A stretch of 64,000 nt of DNA from Thiocapsa imhoffii. GTDB taxonomy: Bacteria; Pseudomonadota; Gammaproteobacteria; Chromatiales; Chromatiaceae. Position numbers and translations under genes: made by a program. The stretch lies in the NCBI RefSeq assembly GCF_016583985.1, contig NZ_NRSD01000011.1, positions 81,839 through 145,838 of the forward strand. Direction: 5' to 3'. The notes under the pieces are model-generated. The model ran no database searches and was not told the origin of the DNA. It was given only the letters and a program-made list of their open reading frames with translations. The stretch's first letter is position 1, and each line of letters starts with the position of its first letter. Shown here in pieces: positions 9,770 to 19,673 of the stretch.

Positions 9770-9971
9770 CGCGGTTCACCGCTCGGGCAAACAATCAGAA
9801 TGGTCGAGCCGCCGCATCGGCAGCTCTGATCGGTGTGGGTTGCGCCGCAGTGTAACCGATTGGCAAGAGCACGGACAGATCGACGTCGTGGCGCCGTTTT
9901 AGGTCCCGCGCCTGGTGGACGAGCCGCTGCTGCCGCCTGCCCCCAGGTCGCGCGGCGCCACTCCGGCCTGA

Positions 9972-10000
9972 TTCGCATGTCGTGCGCGTTGGGGTAGAGT
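9972..10000 (+). promoter_or_regulatory. Weak candidate promoter for queG
   Basis: TTCGCA (9972–9977) and TAGAGT (9995–10000) are 17 nt apart, each matching 4/6 of the sigma-70 consensus, and end 36 nt before the queG ATG. It is the best match in the nnr/queG divergent region, but weak. Confidence 0.25.
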
Positions 10001-10036
10001 GGGCCACTCACCAGACATCGGGGGCGCATCGAGACC

Positions 10037-11155
10037 ATGAACCCCAACAGCGGTCACGCCGAGACCAGGCACTCCAACCTCGCGGACCCTCACCAGGACG
10101 CCGCGAACGCACGGCTAGCGGCAGACATCAAGGCCTGGGGACGGGCGCTGGGGTTCCAGCAAGTCGGGATCGCCGACACCGATTTGACAGAGGCCGAGGG
10201 GCACCTGCACGCATGGCTGGAGCAGGGCCGCCACGGCGCCATGACCTACATGGCCCGGCATGGGACAATGCGTTCACGACCGGCGCAACTCCTGCCCGGC
10301 ACCCGCTCCGTGATCTCGGTGCGGCTGGACTATCTCCCTCAATCACAGCAGGGCATCGCGACCTGCCTTGAGGATCCCGCCCGGGCTTTCATCTCGCGCT
10401 ACGCCTTGGGACGCGATTATCACAAGGTCTTGCGCAACCGCCTGCGGCGACTCGCCGAGCGTATTCGCACGGCTATCGGCCCCTTCGGTCACCGGGTCTG
10501 CGTCGATTCGGCCCCGGTCATGGAGAAACCGCTCGCCGCGAAGGCGGGCCTGGGCTGGATCGGCAAACACACGAACCTGTTGCATCCACGAGCGGGAAGC
10601 TGGTTCTTCCTCGGCGAACTCTACACGGATCTCGCGCTTCCCCCCGATCGCCCCATTGCGAATCACTGTGGACGCTGTACCGCCTGCATCGCGATCTGCC
10701 CGACCCGCGCCATCGTGGCACCCTACGAACTCGACGCACGGCGCTGTATCGCCTATCTGACGATCGAGCATCCCGGCCCCATCCCCGAAGCCTTTCGACG
10801 CGCGATCGGCAACCGCGTCTATGGTTGCGATGACTGCCAGCTGGTGTGTCCCTGGAACCGGTTTGCACGCCTCAGCGTCGAGGACGATTTTCAGGCCCGA
10901 TATGGCCTGGATCAGGCTACCCTGATCGACCTCTTCAGTTGGGACGAGCCGACCTTTCTCGCGCGCACGCAGGGTTCGGCCATCCGCCGTATCGGCCATC
11001 TGCGCTGGCTGCGCAACCTGAGTATCGCTCTGGGCAACGCCCCGGCGTCCCCCGGGATCACGTCCGCGTTAGCGGCGCGCGCGCACCATCCCGACGAGCT
11101 GATCCGCGAGCATGTCGGCTGGGCCTTGCGGGAGCAGGCCAGCCGGCGGGGCTGA
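10037..11155 (+). CDS. queG: Epoxyqueuosine reductase QueG
   Basis: QueG performs the last step of queuosine synthesis, reducing epoxyqueuosine to queuosine in GUN-anticodon tRNAs, using cobalamin and two [4Fe-4S] clusters. The 372-residue product has the conserved VDSAPVMEK at 156–164 (catalytic Asp157), GLGWIGKH (171–178), a ferredoxin-type cluster motif CGRCTACIAICP (C211, C214, C217, C221) and the second set C237 plus CDDCQLVCPW (C264, C267, C271). Length is normal. It is transcribed away from nnr and convergently to orn. A cobalamin-dependent QueG implies that the cell makes or imports B12. Confidence 0.96.
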   Translation: MNPNSGHAETRHSNLADPHQDAANARLAADIKAWGRALGFQQVGIADTDLTEAEGHLHAWLEQGRHGAMTYMARHGTMRSRPAQLLPGTRSVISVRLDYLPQSQQGIATCLEDPARAFISRYALGRDYHKVLRNRLRRLAERIRTAIGPFGHRVCVDSAPVMEKPLAAKAGLGWIGKHTNLLHPRAGSWFFLGELYTDLALPPDRPIANHCGRCTACIAICPTRAIVAPYELDARRCIAYLTIEHPGPIPEAFRRAIGNRVYGCDDCQLVCPWNRFARLSVEDDFQARYGLDQATLIDLFSWDEPTFLARTQGSAIRRIGHLRWLRNLSIALGNAPASPGITSALAARAHHPDELIREHVGWALREQASRRG

Positions 11156-11208
11156 GGCCGCGACAGTCACCCGCTCGTGCATCCGCATGGGGGTCGATGC
11201 CCAGCGGG

Positions 11209-11757
11209 TCAGAATTCTCGCAAGAGATGTTCGCGATAATGGCGCAATTCCGCGATCGACTCGCGGATATCCTCCAAGGCGAGATGTCGGGACTCCTTTT
11301 TGAAGTCGCTCGCCACATCCGGTGCCCAACGCTGCGCCAGGATCTTTAAGGTGCTGACGTCCAGATTGCGATAATGGCAGTAGCCCTCGAGCCTGGGCAT
11401 CCACAGGGCCAGGAAACGCCGATCCTGACAGATGCTGTTGCCGCACAACGGAGAGGCCCCCGCCGGAACATAGTTGGCCAGAAAGGCCAGGGTCGCGGCC
11501 TCGGCCTCGGCCACACCCTGATCGCTGACCCGCACCCGATCGAGGAGGCCCGATCGACCATGATGGTCGCGATTCCACTCGTCCATCTCGGCGAGGATCT
11601 CCTCGGGCTGATGAATGGCCATCACCGGACCCTCGGCCAGAATCCGCAACTCGCTATCCGTGATCATGGTCGCAATCTCAAGGATGCGATCCCGCGCGGG
11701 CTCAAGACCAGTCATCTCAAGATCCAGCCAGATCAGATTGTTCTCGCTCCTGCTCAA
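11209..11757 (-). CDS. orn: Oligoribonuclease
   Basis: Orn is the DEDDh 3'-to-5' exonuclease that degrades 2–5 nt RNA fragments, including pGpG from c-di-GMP turnover. The 182-residue product shows all five residues: D12 and E14 (WLDLEMTGL), D112 (CQDRRF), H158 (ESRHLA) and D163. Length equals the E. coli enzyme. It converges on queG with a 53-bp gap in which I see no strong terminator. The link to c-di-GMP breakdown is worth noting because a PilZ protein is encoded at about 50 kb. Confidence 0.97.
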   Translation of the reverse strand: MSRSENNLIWLDLEMTGLEPARDRILEIATMITDSELRILAEGPVMAIHQPEEILAEMDEWNRDHHGRSGLLDRVRVSDQGVAEAEAATLAFLANYVPAGASPLCGNSICQDRRFLALWMPRLEGYCHYRNLDVSTLKILAQRWAPDVASDFKKESRHLALEDIRESIAELRHYREHLLREF

Positions 11758-12142
11758 AGCCGTGCGCTCCTCTTGATTCGCAACAGGGGCAACGCCCCGG
11801 GGTCTTCATCCTGATCCTGGGTCACGATCCCGACCCGGTCCACCTGAGTATCGGTGATCGCTCCCCACTTGGCGAGCCCCGACCCGGAACACGCCAGCGC
11901 CGCACACGCAGGACAAGAACAGCAGGATCCGCTACCCTGAGCTTCTGATCCGTGTCATCGCATGATGCATGCATCGCTCGCGGCGCCGGTCACCACCCGG
12001 CGTGCGACCGGCGGAGCGGATACCTTGCAGCGGGTCGCGACGGGGGTCATCCACGTCCATGACACGGCCGGTGGGCGCGCTCCGCACGGAACGGTTCGGC
12101 GCCTGTTCGACGCTTGCTTTCACCCTGAAGGAGACCACAACC
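11758..12142. other. 385-bp region between orn and the small cytochrome c gene
   Basis: This is a divergent intergenic region. I find no convincing protein frame, tRNA or hairpin-plus-T terminator. The only decided element is an AAGGAG SD at 12128–12133, 9 nt before the cytochrome ATG. A longer frame starting at 11969 exists but its first 58 codons have no signal peptide or family similarity, so I exclude it. Confidence 0.4.
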
Positions 12143-12436
12143 ATGACCCACATCCAGACCTTGCGCATCACCACCCTGACCGCCCTGCTCACCCTCCCCA
12201 CCCTCAGCGCGGCGTCCTCGGACGATGAGCGCGCCCAAGCCCTTCATGAGGAGAACTGTCTCAGTTGTCATGGCAGCGAAGTCTACACCCGCGCGGATCG
12301 CATGGTGACGTCCTATGATGGCCTGGAGCGTCAAGTCCAGCGCTGCGATGCCATGATTGGATTGCGTTGGTTCGATGAGGACATCAACGCGGTGACGGCC
12401 TACCTCAATCACCATTTCTATCAATTCGAGCGCTGA
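12143..12436 (+). CDS. Small periplasmic cytochrome c (single haem)
   Basis: The 97-residue product has a signal peptide (hydrophobic core at about 8–22, likely cleavage after LSA or AAS near 23–25) and one haem-binding motif CLSCH (39–43) followed by G. The mature protein would be about 73 residues, close to a minimal class I cytochrome; M54 or M71 could be the sixth haem ligand. A third cysteine (C68) is unpaired. The start is fixed by AAGGAG at 12128. It lies only 4 bp before rsgA, so the two are probably co-transcribed, although a link between ribosome maturation and electron transfer is not obvious. In E. coli nothing like it sits between orn and rsgA. The electron partner is unknown. 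Confidence 0.85.
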   Translation: MTHIQTLRITTLTALLTLPTLSAASSDDERAQALHEENCLSCHGSEVYTRADRMVTSYDGLERQVQRCDAMIGLRWFDEDINAVTAYLNHHFYQFER

Positions 12437-12440
12437 GCCG

Positions 12441-13469
12441 ATGCCGAAACGGCGGCTCTCCGGACGCCAAATCGAGCGCATTCAAACGATTCAGGATCGC
12501 CGCCGCCAACGCCTCGCAACACGGCTCGACGCGGCGGCATCCGATCTCGACACCGAGTCCCTCCCGCCGGCACGGGGACGGATCGTGGTTCGGCACGGGG
12601 GACATTTGGCCGTGGAGGATGAGGCGGGACAGATCATCCACTGTCGCGCGCGCCAGAATCTGGGTCACCCCGTCTGCGGCGACCACGTGGTCTGGCATCA
12701 CACCGCGGATCAGCGCGGCATCGTCACCGCGATCCTGCCCCGTGACAGCCTATTGAGTCGACCGGACTTCAGCGGCCGTGACAAGCCGCTCGCGGCCAAC
12801 CTCACGCAACTTGCCATCGTCATCGCTCCGCGTCCCGAGCCCAGCGATTATCTGGTCGATCAGTATTTGGTCGCGGCCGAAATGATGGGGGTGCGTGCCA
12901 TCATCCTCGGCACCAAGATGGATCTGCTCAGTGCGGACGAACAACACCTCTTCCAGGCGCGATTCGCTCACTACGCCGAGATCGGATACCCCCTGACGTG
13001 GATCAGCCTGCGGGCGGCGGGCGCACCGCAGCGCCTGCTCGGTCAGTTTGCTGGCCATACCAGCATCCTGGTCGGTCAATCAGGAGTCGGGAAATCCTCG
13101 TTGATCGACGTGCTCTTGCCCGATCGTGGGATTCAGATCGGCCGACTCTCGCAGGCCACTGGGCTGGGACGGCACACCACCTCCGCGGCCACGCTCTACC
13201 GCCTCGGTCCCGGCGCCGAGACTGGCGGCGCCCTGATCGACTCCCCCGGGGTGCGCAGCTTTCGTCTCGGCATCATCTCGCGGGAGAACCTGCAACAGGG
13301 ATTTCGTGAGCTGCGTCCCCATCTCGAGCGCTGTCGGTTCACGGATTGCCGGCACGACCAGGAACCCGATTGCGGCGTTCAAGCCGCACTCGCCGCGGGA
13401 CTGATCACACCGCAACGCCTGAACAATTTCCGCCACCTCTTGGCCGAGTCCGAACAGTCACGCAACTAG
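12441..13469 (+). CDS. rsgA: Ribosome small subunit-dependent GTPase RsgA
   Basis: RsgA is a late-stage 30S maturation factor. It has the circularly permuted G domain of the family, G4 before G1: TKMDL (158–162), GQSGVGKS (212–219) and DSPG (267–270). An N-terminal OB fold spans about 45–100 and a C-terminal zinc knuckle uses C298, C303, H305 and C311. The basic N-terminus (KRRLSGRQ) is typical. 342 residues, normal for the family. The gene follows a cytochrome c gene by 4 bp and precedes an EVE-domain gene by 31 bp on the same strand. Confidence 0.96.
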   Translation: MPKRRLSGRQIERIQTIQDRRRQRLATRLDAAASDLDTESLPPARGRIVVRHGGHLAVEDEAGQIIHCRARQNLGHPVCGDHVVWHHTADQRGIVTAILPRDSLLSRPDFSGRDKPLAANLTQLAIVIAPRPEPSDYLVDQYLVAAEMMGVRAIILGTKMDLLSADEQHLFQARFAHYAEIGYPLTWISLRAAGAPQRLLGQFAGHTSILVGQSGVGKSSLIDVLLPDRGIQIGRLSQATGLGRHTTSAATLYRLGPGAETGGALIDSPGVRSFRLGIISRENLQQGFRELRPHLERCRFTDCRHDQEPDCGVQAALAAGLITPQRLNNFRHLLAESEQSRN

Positions 13470-13500
13470 CACGCAACGATCGACCCAGGACCAGCACCCG

Positions 13501-13986
13501 ATGAACCACTGGCTCATGAAATCCGAACCCGAGACCTTCGGCATCAATGACCTCGCCGCGCGCCCGGCGCGCACCGAACCCTGGGATGGCGTGCGCAACT
13601 ATCAGGCGCGCAACATGATGCGTGATGCGATGCGACCCGGCGATCCGATCTTCTTCTACCACTCCAATTGCGCCGTGCCGGGGATCGTCGGGATCGCGGA
13701 GGTCGCAAGCGCGGCCTACCCCGACCCCACCGCATTCGATCCTCGTGCGCAATACTTCGATCCGAAGAGCGATCCCGCAAAACCACGATGGTATCTGGTC
13801 GAGGTTCGCTATGTTCGTCATCTGCGCCGCGTCATTTCACTGGCCGAACTGAAGACCTACGCCGAGCGCGAACTCGCCGGGTTCCCCTTGGTACGACCGG
13901 GCAATCGTCTCTCCATCATGCCCGTCTCTCCAGCGCAGTGGACCTTGATCCTGGGTCTGGAGGATCGCGCTAAAGCAGACGGTTGA
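13501..13986 (+). CDS. EVE domain-containing protein (thymocyte nuclear protein 1 family)
   Basis: EVE domains have a PUA-like fold and are thought to read modified bases in RNA or DNA. The 161-residue protein is one EVE domain from its first residues: NHWLMKSEPETF at 2–13, WDGVRNYQARN (about 25–35) and FFYHSN (about 51–56) are the family signatures forming the base-binding pocket. Length fits the stand-alone bacterial form. Its 3' end overlaps the 3' end of the convergent next gene by 17 bp. The substrate cannot be told from sequence; no modification-dependent restriction genes are nearby. Confidence 0.9.
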   Translation: MNHWLMKSEPETFGINDLAARPARTEPWDGVRNYQARNMMRDAMRPGDPIFFYHSNCAVPGIVGIAEVASAAYPDPTAFDPRAQYFDPKSDPAKPRWYLVEVRYVRHLRRVISLAELKTYAERELAGFPLVRPGNRLSIMPVSPAQWTLILGLEDRAKADG

Positions 13987-14326
13987 TCTGCACCTGCCGC
14001 AGACCGAGCGCCTGCTGACCGAGCTTCAAGGCTTGCGTGGTGAAGGTCTCGAGATCCCCCCAGCAATCGTCTCGATCGACCACCTCGGAGATGACTTCCC
14101 CGACCACAACCAAACTGTAAGCCCCCTCGGCACGTTCAGCCGGCGCACTGACTTGCGCGCACACATACAAGGTTGGCTCCGATTGGCCCTGGGGTACGAA
14201 GGCGAGCAAATGGCGAAACTGGCGAGCGTCCCCACTATCGATCTCACCGAGCAAGGTCGCGAGATGGGTCCCGACCTGATAACGACGCCGGGGAATGGCG
14301 GTCTTGATGATGGGCTGATCTTGCAT
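13970..14326 (-). CDS. Uncharacterised 118-residue protein
   Basis: I do not recognise this family. The start at 14326 is chosen because GAGGA lies 7 nt upstream; an in-frame ATG at 14362 has no SD. The product is soluble-looking, without signal peptide or membrane segment, with an alternating hydrophobic core (LYVCAQVS, YSLVVVGEVI) suggesting a beta-rich fold followed by a C-terminal helix (ALKLGQQALGLRQVQ). It lies 72 bp downstream of bioA on the same strand, so it could be the last gene of the DUF2868–DUF3482–bioA run. Its tail overlaps the EVE gene tail-to-tail by 17 bp. Codon usage looks like that of its neighbours. Confidence 0.65.
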   Translation of the reverse strand: MQDQPIIKTAIPRRRYQVGTHLATLLGEIDSGDARQFRHLLAFVPQGQSEPTLYVCAQVSAPAERAEGAYSLVVVGEVISEVVDRDDCWGDLETFTTQALKLGQQALGLRQVQINRLL

Positions 14327-14398
14327 GATCGCGTCCTCGCATACTCGATGATTCGTGACCAATCGGTGGTCCGGAAATGGACGATGCCCTGACCCCGC

Positions 14399-15721
14399 TC
14401 AACGGGCCGTGTCGCCTGGTGTGCTGAGGACAGCCACCACACCCTGGCACAGCGTCGCGAGATCCTCATCGCTCATGATGTAGGGCGGCATCAGATAAAC
14501 AAGCCGACCAAAGGGGCGCACCCAGATCCCCTGCTCGACGAGACGCTGCTGCAGTTCCCGCATCCGCACCGGTTGTGTCATCTCGACCACACCGATCGCG
14601 CCGAGGACGCGCACCTCGGCGACCTCTGGCAAGACCCGACAGGGCGCGAGTCCCAGCGTCAGGGCACGCTCGATCCGCGCGATGGTGGAGCACCAGTCTT
14701 GCGCGAGCAGCAGTTCGATGCTGGCGTTGGCGATCGCACAGGCCAGTGGATTCCCCATGAAGGTCGGACCATGCATGAAGACACCCGGGTGGCCCGCGGA
14801 GATGGTCCGCGCCACCCGATCGCTCGCCAGCGTTGCCGCCAAGGTCAGATAGCCGCCCGTCAGCGCCTTGCCCAACGTCATGATATCGGGTGCGATCCCC
14901 GCGTGTTCGCAGGCGAACAGCTTGCCCGTGCGACCGAAACCCGTGGCGATCTCATCGGCGATCAAGAGCACCTCGAAGCGATCACAGAGCGCGCGCACCG
15001 CGGCGAGATAGTCGGCGCTGTAGAAACGCATGCCGCCGGCGCCCTGGACGATGGGTTCGAGAATCACCGCCGCCAGCTCGCCGTGGTGGCGCTCGAGCAG
15101 ATCGGCAAAGGCGTCAATCTCCTCGGCGCGACAGGGACCGCCAAAGGGACTTTGCGGCGCGGGAGCGAAGACCTGCCGCGGCAGGATCCCCGCGAAGAGA
15201 TGATGCATCCCGGTCACCGGATCACAGACCGACATGGCCCCAAAGGTATCGCCATGATAACCCTGTCGGATCGTCATGAACCCCTGTCGCTCAGGGTGCC
15301 CCTGGGCCTGCTGAAACTGAATCGCCATCTTCAGCGCCACGTCCACCGAGACCGATCCCGAATCACAGAGAAAGACTTGTTGCAGGGGCTCGGGCGTCAG
15401 TTCGACGAGGGTGCGGACCAAGCGCGCCGCCGGTTCGTGCGTTAGACCGCCGAACATGACGTGGGCCATGCGCTCGAGCTGCGCGCCGGCGGCCGCATTC
15501 AGGACCGGGTGGTTGTAACCATGGATGGCACACCACCAGGAGGACATGCCATCGATCAACTCACGACCGTCCATCAAGGTGATGCGGCACCCGTGCGCCG
15601 AGGCGACGGGGTAGACGGGGTCACGGTCGATGGTTGAGGTGTAGGGATGCCAGGCGTGCGCGCGATCGTTTGCGAGCACCTCGGCTTCAGTGAGCGGCGC
15701 CACCCCGAAGTGGCGGCTCAT
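14399..15721 (-). CDS. bioA: Adenosylmethionine–8-amino-7-oxononanoate aminotransferase
   Basis: BioA makes 7,8-diaminononanoate from KAPA in biotin synthesis, with S-adenosylmethionine as amino donor. The 440-residue fold-type I PLP enzyme shows [13 protein letters not shown] (60–72, substrate pocket), the PLP Asp in [13 protein letters not shown] (D256), and the Schiff-base lysine K285 in [10 protein letters not shown]. Its ATG overlaps the stop of the upstream DUF3482 GTPase by 4 nt, which implies translational coupling. No other bio genes are nearby, so this is a detached biotin gene embedded in an unrelated operon. Confidence 0.96.
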   Translation of the reverse strand: MSRHFGVAPLTEAEVLANDRAHAWHPYTSTIDRDPVYPVASAHGCRITLMDGRELIDGMSSWWCAIHGYNHPVLNAAAGAQLERMAHVMFGGLTHEPAARLVRTLVELTPEPLQQVFLCDSGSVSVDVALKMAIQFQQAQGHPERQGFMTIRQGYHGDTFGAMSVCDPVTGMHHLFAGILPRQVFAPAPQSPFGGPCRAEEIDAFADLLERHHGELAAVILEPIVQGAGGMRFYSADYLAAVRALCDRFEVLLIADEIATGFGRTGKLFACEHAGIAPDIMTLGKALTGGYLTLAATLASDRVARTISAGHPGVFMHGPTFMGNPLACAIANASIELLLAQDWCSTIARIERALTLGLAPCRVLPEVAEVRVLGAIGVVEMTQPVRMRELQQRLVEQGIWVRPFGRLVYLMPPYIMSDEDLATLCQGVVAVLSTPGDTAR

Positions 15722-17154
15722 AGATCGGCCCGACTGTCGATCTCACTCAAGGCTAGCCCATGCAGGATCTCCTTGATGAGGATGCGACACTCCTCTTCCC
15801 GTTCCGGTTTACCCTTGCGCGCTCCGTTAAAAAAGCGTGCGAGATCACGCTGCTGCTGAGTCGTTAAGGCCTCGGTGAAGCCGCCACGCGGAATAGGTTT
15901 GTCGGGCACTTTATCGGGCGCATCTTCCTCCGCGGCTTGGCGCCCGTGCGACCAGTTCATGGCCCGTGCGCTATAGAGCACGATGCGATCGAGCAGCACG
16001 AAGGGAAAGCGTGGATGGTGCACGGGACCGACCGTGAAGCGCTGTGTCCCCGGGGCACGTTCGATATTCAATTTCGCCAAGGCCTTACCACCCACGAGCC
16101 CGATCAGGCCACCTGTCGCCGCCCCAAACAGCGCGCCGGCTCCGAAGGTATGACCCGCCAGGGAGAGGTCGATGGTGACGCCGGAGGCCGCGCCCGCGGC
16201 CATGCCCACGAGCGCCAACTGACGTTTTGAGAGTCCCAGGGCCTGGTTGACCTCCTCTGAGAGCAAATCCTTGCCGAGGATCGAGTCCGGCGGCATGTGC
16301 CAAACATGGTGTCGGAAGTTGGCGCGAATCTGCTCTTGCGCCTGCACCTCGAGATCACGCAGGCCATCCTCGAAGGCCGTCATCACCTCCTGCTTAATCC
16401 GTTCGCGGCCACTCTCGAACACCAAGCGGCCGTTGCGAACCGTGCGCGAGACCTTGAAGGTCAAGGCATCGCGCAACAGATCGAGGATGGTCTCAACCGC
16501 CAGGTCGGTGCGCCGGTTCCAGTCGTGCGCGAAGGCTTGGATCGCTTCCCCCACCAGGGGCTCCCAACGCTGGTCGATGCTCTTAAGGGCTTGGAGCAGC
16601 TTCATCCGTTCCGCGTAGGTCGCGCGATGGGCGTTGAATTCACGTACCGAGTTGAACGCCTTGCACAAGGCATCGTGCCACTGTGATGTATAGCGATCGT
16701 ATTGGGTCAGGTTGTTCAGGATCGCCATGCGCGGGCGACCGGTCAGACGCAGGAGTTCGATTTCGACGCGATCCTTTTCCTTGATCCGTTTCGAGCCATC
16801 GACCACGAGGATGATCGCCGCCCCTTCGGCAACCGGCTGGAGCAACGCGCAATCATGCGCGAAGAGTGGATCGTCGCAATGCGCCGCCACAAAGGCCCTG
16901 GGCAACTCGAGCTTGTCGCTTTGCGCATGGAACCATTCGAGGATGGCATTCGGGTTCTGAAACCCTGGGGTGTCGATGAACTCGATCACCGCGCGGCCAT
17001 CGATAACGACCGGATAGACGTTCGATTCGGTCGTTGTACCGGCACGCTTGTCGATCGCGATCAGGTCATTCTCCGTCAAGGTCGCAACGACTGAGGATTT
17101 CCCCGCGTTGGGGTGACCCATGATCGCCAGTCTTGGAATCTTCGCTGACATCAC
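15718..17154 (-). CDS. DUF3482 domain GTPase
   Basis: The 478-residue protein starts with a TRAFAC-type G domain: G1 GHPNAGKS (13–20), a [10 protein letters not shown] switch I (39–48) and G3 DTPG (61–64). Where G4 (NKxD) is expected the sequence reads LNNLTQYD, so the guanine-specificity motif is not canonical. After a long helical section comes a glycine-rich hydrophobic stretch (about 310–360), likely to insert in or lie on the membrane, and then a charged tail. This layout is that of the DUF3482 family, which is regularly found next to DUF2868 proteins. Its ATGATG start overlaps the DUF2868 stop by 4 nt, and its own stop overlaps bioA. The function is unknown; the membrane partner suggests a remodelling or transport role (inference). 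Confidence 0.85.
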   Translation of the reverse strand: MMSAKIPRLAIMGHPNAGKSSVVATLTENDLIAIDKRAGTTTESNVYPVVIDGRAVIEFIDTPGFQNPNAILEWFHAQSDKLELPRAFVAAHCDDPLFAHDCALLQPVAEGAAIILVVDGSKRIKEKDRVEIELLRLTGRPRMAILNNLTQYDRYTSQWHDALCKAFNSVREFNAHRATYAERMKLLQALKSIDQRWEPLVGEAIQAFAHDWNRRTDLAVETILDLLRDALTFKVSRTVRNGRLVFESGRERIKQEVMTAFEDGLRDLEVQAQEQIRANFRHHVWHMPPDSILGKDLLSEEVNQALGLSKRQLALVGMAAGAASGVTIDLSLAGHTFGAGALFGAATGGLIGLVGGKALAKLNIERAPGTQRFTVGPVHHPRFPFVLLDRIVLYSARAMNWSHGRQAAEEDAPDKVPDKPIPRGGFTEALTTQQQRDLARFFNGARKGKPEREEECRILIKEILHGLALSEIDSRADL

Positions 17155-19673
17155 TCCTCTCCATGCTCGTCGGCGTGTGCCAACATCTCCAAGCGCAGAT
17201 AGGGATCGGCCATTTGATCGACCTTGCGCTGCCAGTCGATGAAGTCAAAGGACCGCATGGGCGGTAGCCGATCCTCATCGTTCGGGTCACCGACCAAGGC
17301 CAGAGTGATCTGGGCGCGCGGGCCGGCCGCGGCGCGCAAATCACGCAGGAACCGCAGATTCTCGGTGATGGGTGGTTGCGAGCCGTCCTCGATCACCGCG
17401 ATACGCGGCGGTGGCGCCTGCCAGACACCTTGTTCCAAGACGGCCAGCGCCTCCTCGTTCATGGCGCTGCCTGCCCCGAAGGTCGCCGTCGCACCCACGC
17501 GCCAGCCGGTGTGTAACAAGAGCATCTGCTGCAAGCGAGGATGATCCTCATCCTCCAGGATGTCGTCGATATCCACATGCAGCAGCAACAGACAGGCATC
17601 GGGCGCGAACCGCTCGCCGCCCCGTGATGCGCGCCCCGGGCCGGGGCGTGACACCGCTTGATCCGCCGCCGCCGCGACGCCCGCGTCAGTCGGTTCGATG
17701 GGTGTTTCAGGGACACTCGCCGGGGCCACCGGCGCCGCCGGATGCGCCGGATGCGCCGGGGCGGAGCGCGACCGTGGGGACAACAACAGCCGCGGCGGGG
17801 CGACAGCCCGCTCCCGGGCGGGCGCGTCCACTCCTGACGGCGTGCTCGTCTCAGGGGGCGCGGCACGGGGTGCCACCTCCACCCGTGCCGTCTTACTCGG
17901 CGCTTTCGCCTTGGTCTTGGCCTTAGTCTTGGCCTTTGCCGTGGTTTGGGAGGGCGGATCCGGCTCCGGTATCCGGGGCTTGGTCGCAGGTGAGGTCTCC
18001 TCCTGTTGCGGCGCGGTCGCCGGTCCAGACGGTGGTACCGGCGACCGCGCGGACGCAACCGCAGCCGCGGACGTCACGGAGCGCTCGGCATCCGGGTCGG
18101 TCACCGCCGGCACGGATGGCCGGATGGGTTGCTCGGCGGTGACGGTCCCCGTCCCCGCGGGACGTGGCGTGGACGCCGACGCCTGCGCATCGGTCGCATG
18201 CGGGGGAGACGAGCGACTCGGCGCAGTCGGCTCCGCCGTCTCGCGTGCGACCGTGAACGGCCTGCCCGCGCCGACTGGCTCCGCCACGGGCGTGGCTCGA
18301 TTCGCGGTCGACGGGGCGGTCGGCGCCGCCTGACCCGTTGATGCATCGGCAACGATGGGAGGACGCCCCGGAGCAGGACGCCGCACAAGGGCATTGCGCC
18401 AGGGGCGTGCGCTGGTGGCTGCAGCCGCATCGCCCACAACGCGCTGCGAGCGGTTCTCCGAGGCAGCGGGAATCGGCATCTCCGCGCCTTGTCGCGCACT
18501 GCTCGGCGTCGTCTCGATGCGAGGCGAGAGCATCCGGGCGTACAGAGCTTGCGTGCGACTGTGCGTCATCGGCAGCCGCGCGAGGATCATCCTCTGAACC
18601 AACAAGGAACCACCTAGGAGCAGCAGCCGCGGCAGCAGTCCATAGGTCAGCACGGCGAGCATCAGGAACGAACCCCAAGAGCGCAAGTGAAGCGGGTCGG
18701 GTTTATCTACGGGCGTCGCGCTGGCCCAGTGTTCGAGGATGATGCGCGAACCAGCGACCTGTTCCAGGCTTGGATAACCGACACCCTCGCCGAGCAACCA
18801 GCCCCAAGGGAGTGCGATCAACCGCGACAGGTCGAAAATGGTTTGCGGATGGACGTTCAGGGTGGAACCCCAACCGAAGGCAATGTCCGTGAACCATTCC
18901 AACGACATCGTGGTGAGGATCACGCCGAGGTTGAAGGCAACACCAAAGACCTGCGCCGAGATCAATAAGGGGAGATAGGACAAGGGGCCATAGAGCGCAT
19001 GCTGTGATTTCAGCCACCCCTGGCTGGCCCGCGCCCGCTCTTGGAATTCGCCCGTGGCATGCCCGATGCGATGCCCTTGCAGCCAGTTCGTTGTCTTCGC
19101 CAACACAGGGCGCAGGATGCCGACGAGCAGCGCGGGAGGCGTCACCGCACCGCGGCCGCGCACACGGCGATAGGCCCAGGTCCCCAGCAGCATGAACACC
19201 AAGGCGACCTGCAGAAAAACCAGAAGAAACAGATACCAGGACACACTGATTGGGCGCGTCCCATCGTAGCTCAGCAGCGCCGACGCAACCGCAATGCCCG
19301 CACCCCATCCGAGGATGGCGACCAGCCAATTGACGACTCGCTGGGCGCCATGAAAGGCAGCCCCCGGCAGCAGGGCACGCATCTCGGGCGCCTCGCTGCG
19401 GCGGCGTTCCTCCAGCCAGCGGCGCAGGCCACGGCGGCGGTGCGCTGGCGTGTGGGGTTCCGCCTGACCGAGCGCGGGGGCAATCGTCTCGAGATACAGC
19501 GAGCGGTCACGTTCAGTGAGCGTCTTGCGAAACGTCGGATTTTCGCGCAGTCGTTGCTCGTCTTGATCGAGATAGTACTCGAGGTCGATCAGATCGGCGA
19601 CGCTCCAGCGGCGTGCCGTCACCGATGTCGCATCTCCAGGCTGGGGTTCGGTCGAATGGTAGCGAAGATCCAT
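17151..19673 (-). CDS. DUF2868 domain membrane protein with long low-complexity linker
   Basis: The 840-residue protein has a cytoplasmic N-terminus, four likely transmembrane segments (about 112–134, 144–166, 230–256 and 334–360), then a very long Pro/Ala/Thr/Ser-rich, low-complexity region (about 390–655, including an alternating KAKTKAK run) and a compact C-terminal domain (about 690–840). That last domain has a Rossmann-like look: hydrophobic strands LLLLHVDIDD, RIAVIEDG and ITLALVGDP separated by helices. The N-terminal two thirds match the DUF2868 family. It is translationally coupled to the DUF3482 GTPase downstream, so the two should work as one membrane–GTPase module. Function unknown. 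Confidence 0.82.
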   Translation of the reverse strand: MDLRYHSTEPQPGDATSVTARRWSVADLIDLEYYLDQDEQRLRENPTFRKTLTERDRSLYLETIAPALGQAEPHTPAHRRRGLRRWLEERRRSEAPEMRALLPGAAFHGAQRVVNWLVAILGWGAGIAVASALLSYDGTRPISVSWYLFLLVFLQVALVFMLLGTWAYRRVRGRGAVTPPALLVGILRPVLAKTTNWLQGHRIGHATGEFQERARASQGWLKSQHALYGPLSYLPLLISAQVFGVAFNLGVILTTMSLEWFTDIAFGWGSTLNVHPQTIFDLSRLIALPWGWLLGEGVGYPSLEQVAGSRIILEHWASATPVDKPDPLHLRSWGSFLMLAVLTYGLLPRLLLLGGSLLVQRMILARLPMTHSRTQALYARMLSPRIETTPSSARQGAEMPIPAASENRSQRVVGDAAAATSARPWRNALVRRPAPGRPPIVADASTGQAAPTAPSTANRATPVAEPVGAGRPFTVARETAEPTAPSRSSPPHATDAQASASTPRPAGTGTVTAEQPIRPSVPAVTDPDAERSVTSAAAVASARSPVPPSGPATAPQQEETSPATKPRIPEPDPPSQTTAKAKTKAKTKAKAPSKTARVEVAPRAAPPETSTPSGVDAPARERAVAPPRLLLSPRSRSAPAHPAHPAAPVAPASVPETPIEPTDAGVAAAADQAVSRPGPGRASRGGERFAPDACLLLLHVDIDDILEDEDHPRLQQMLLLHTGWRVGATATFGAGSAMNEEALAVLEQGVWQAPPPRIAVIEDGSQPPITENLRFLRDLRAAAGPRAQITLALVGDPNDEDRLPPMRSFDFIDWQRKVDQMADPYLRLEMLAHADEHGEE

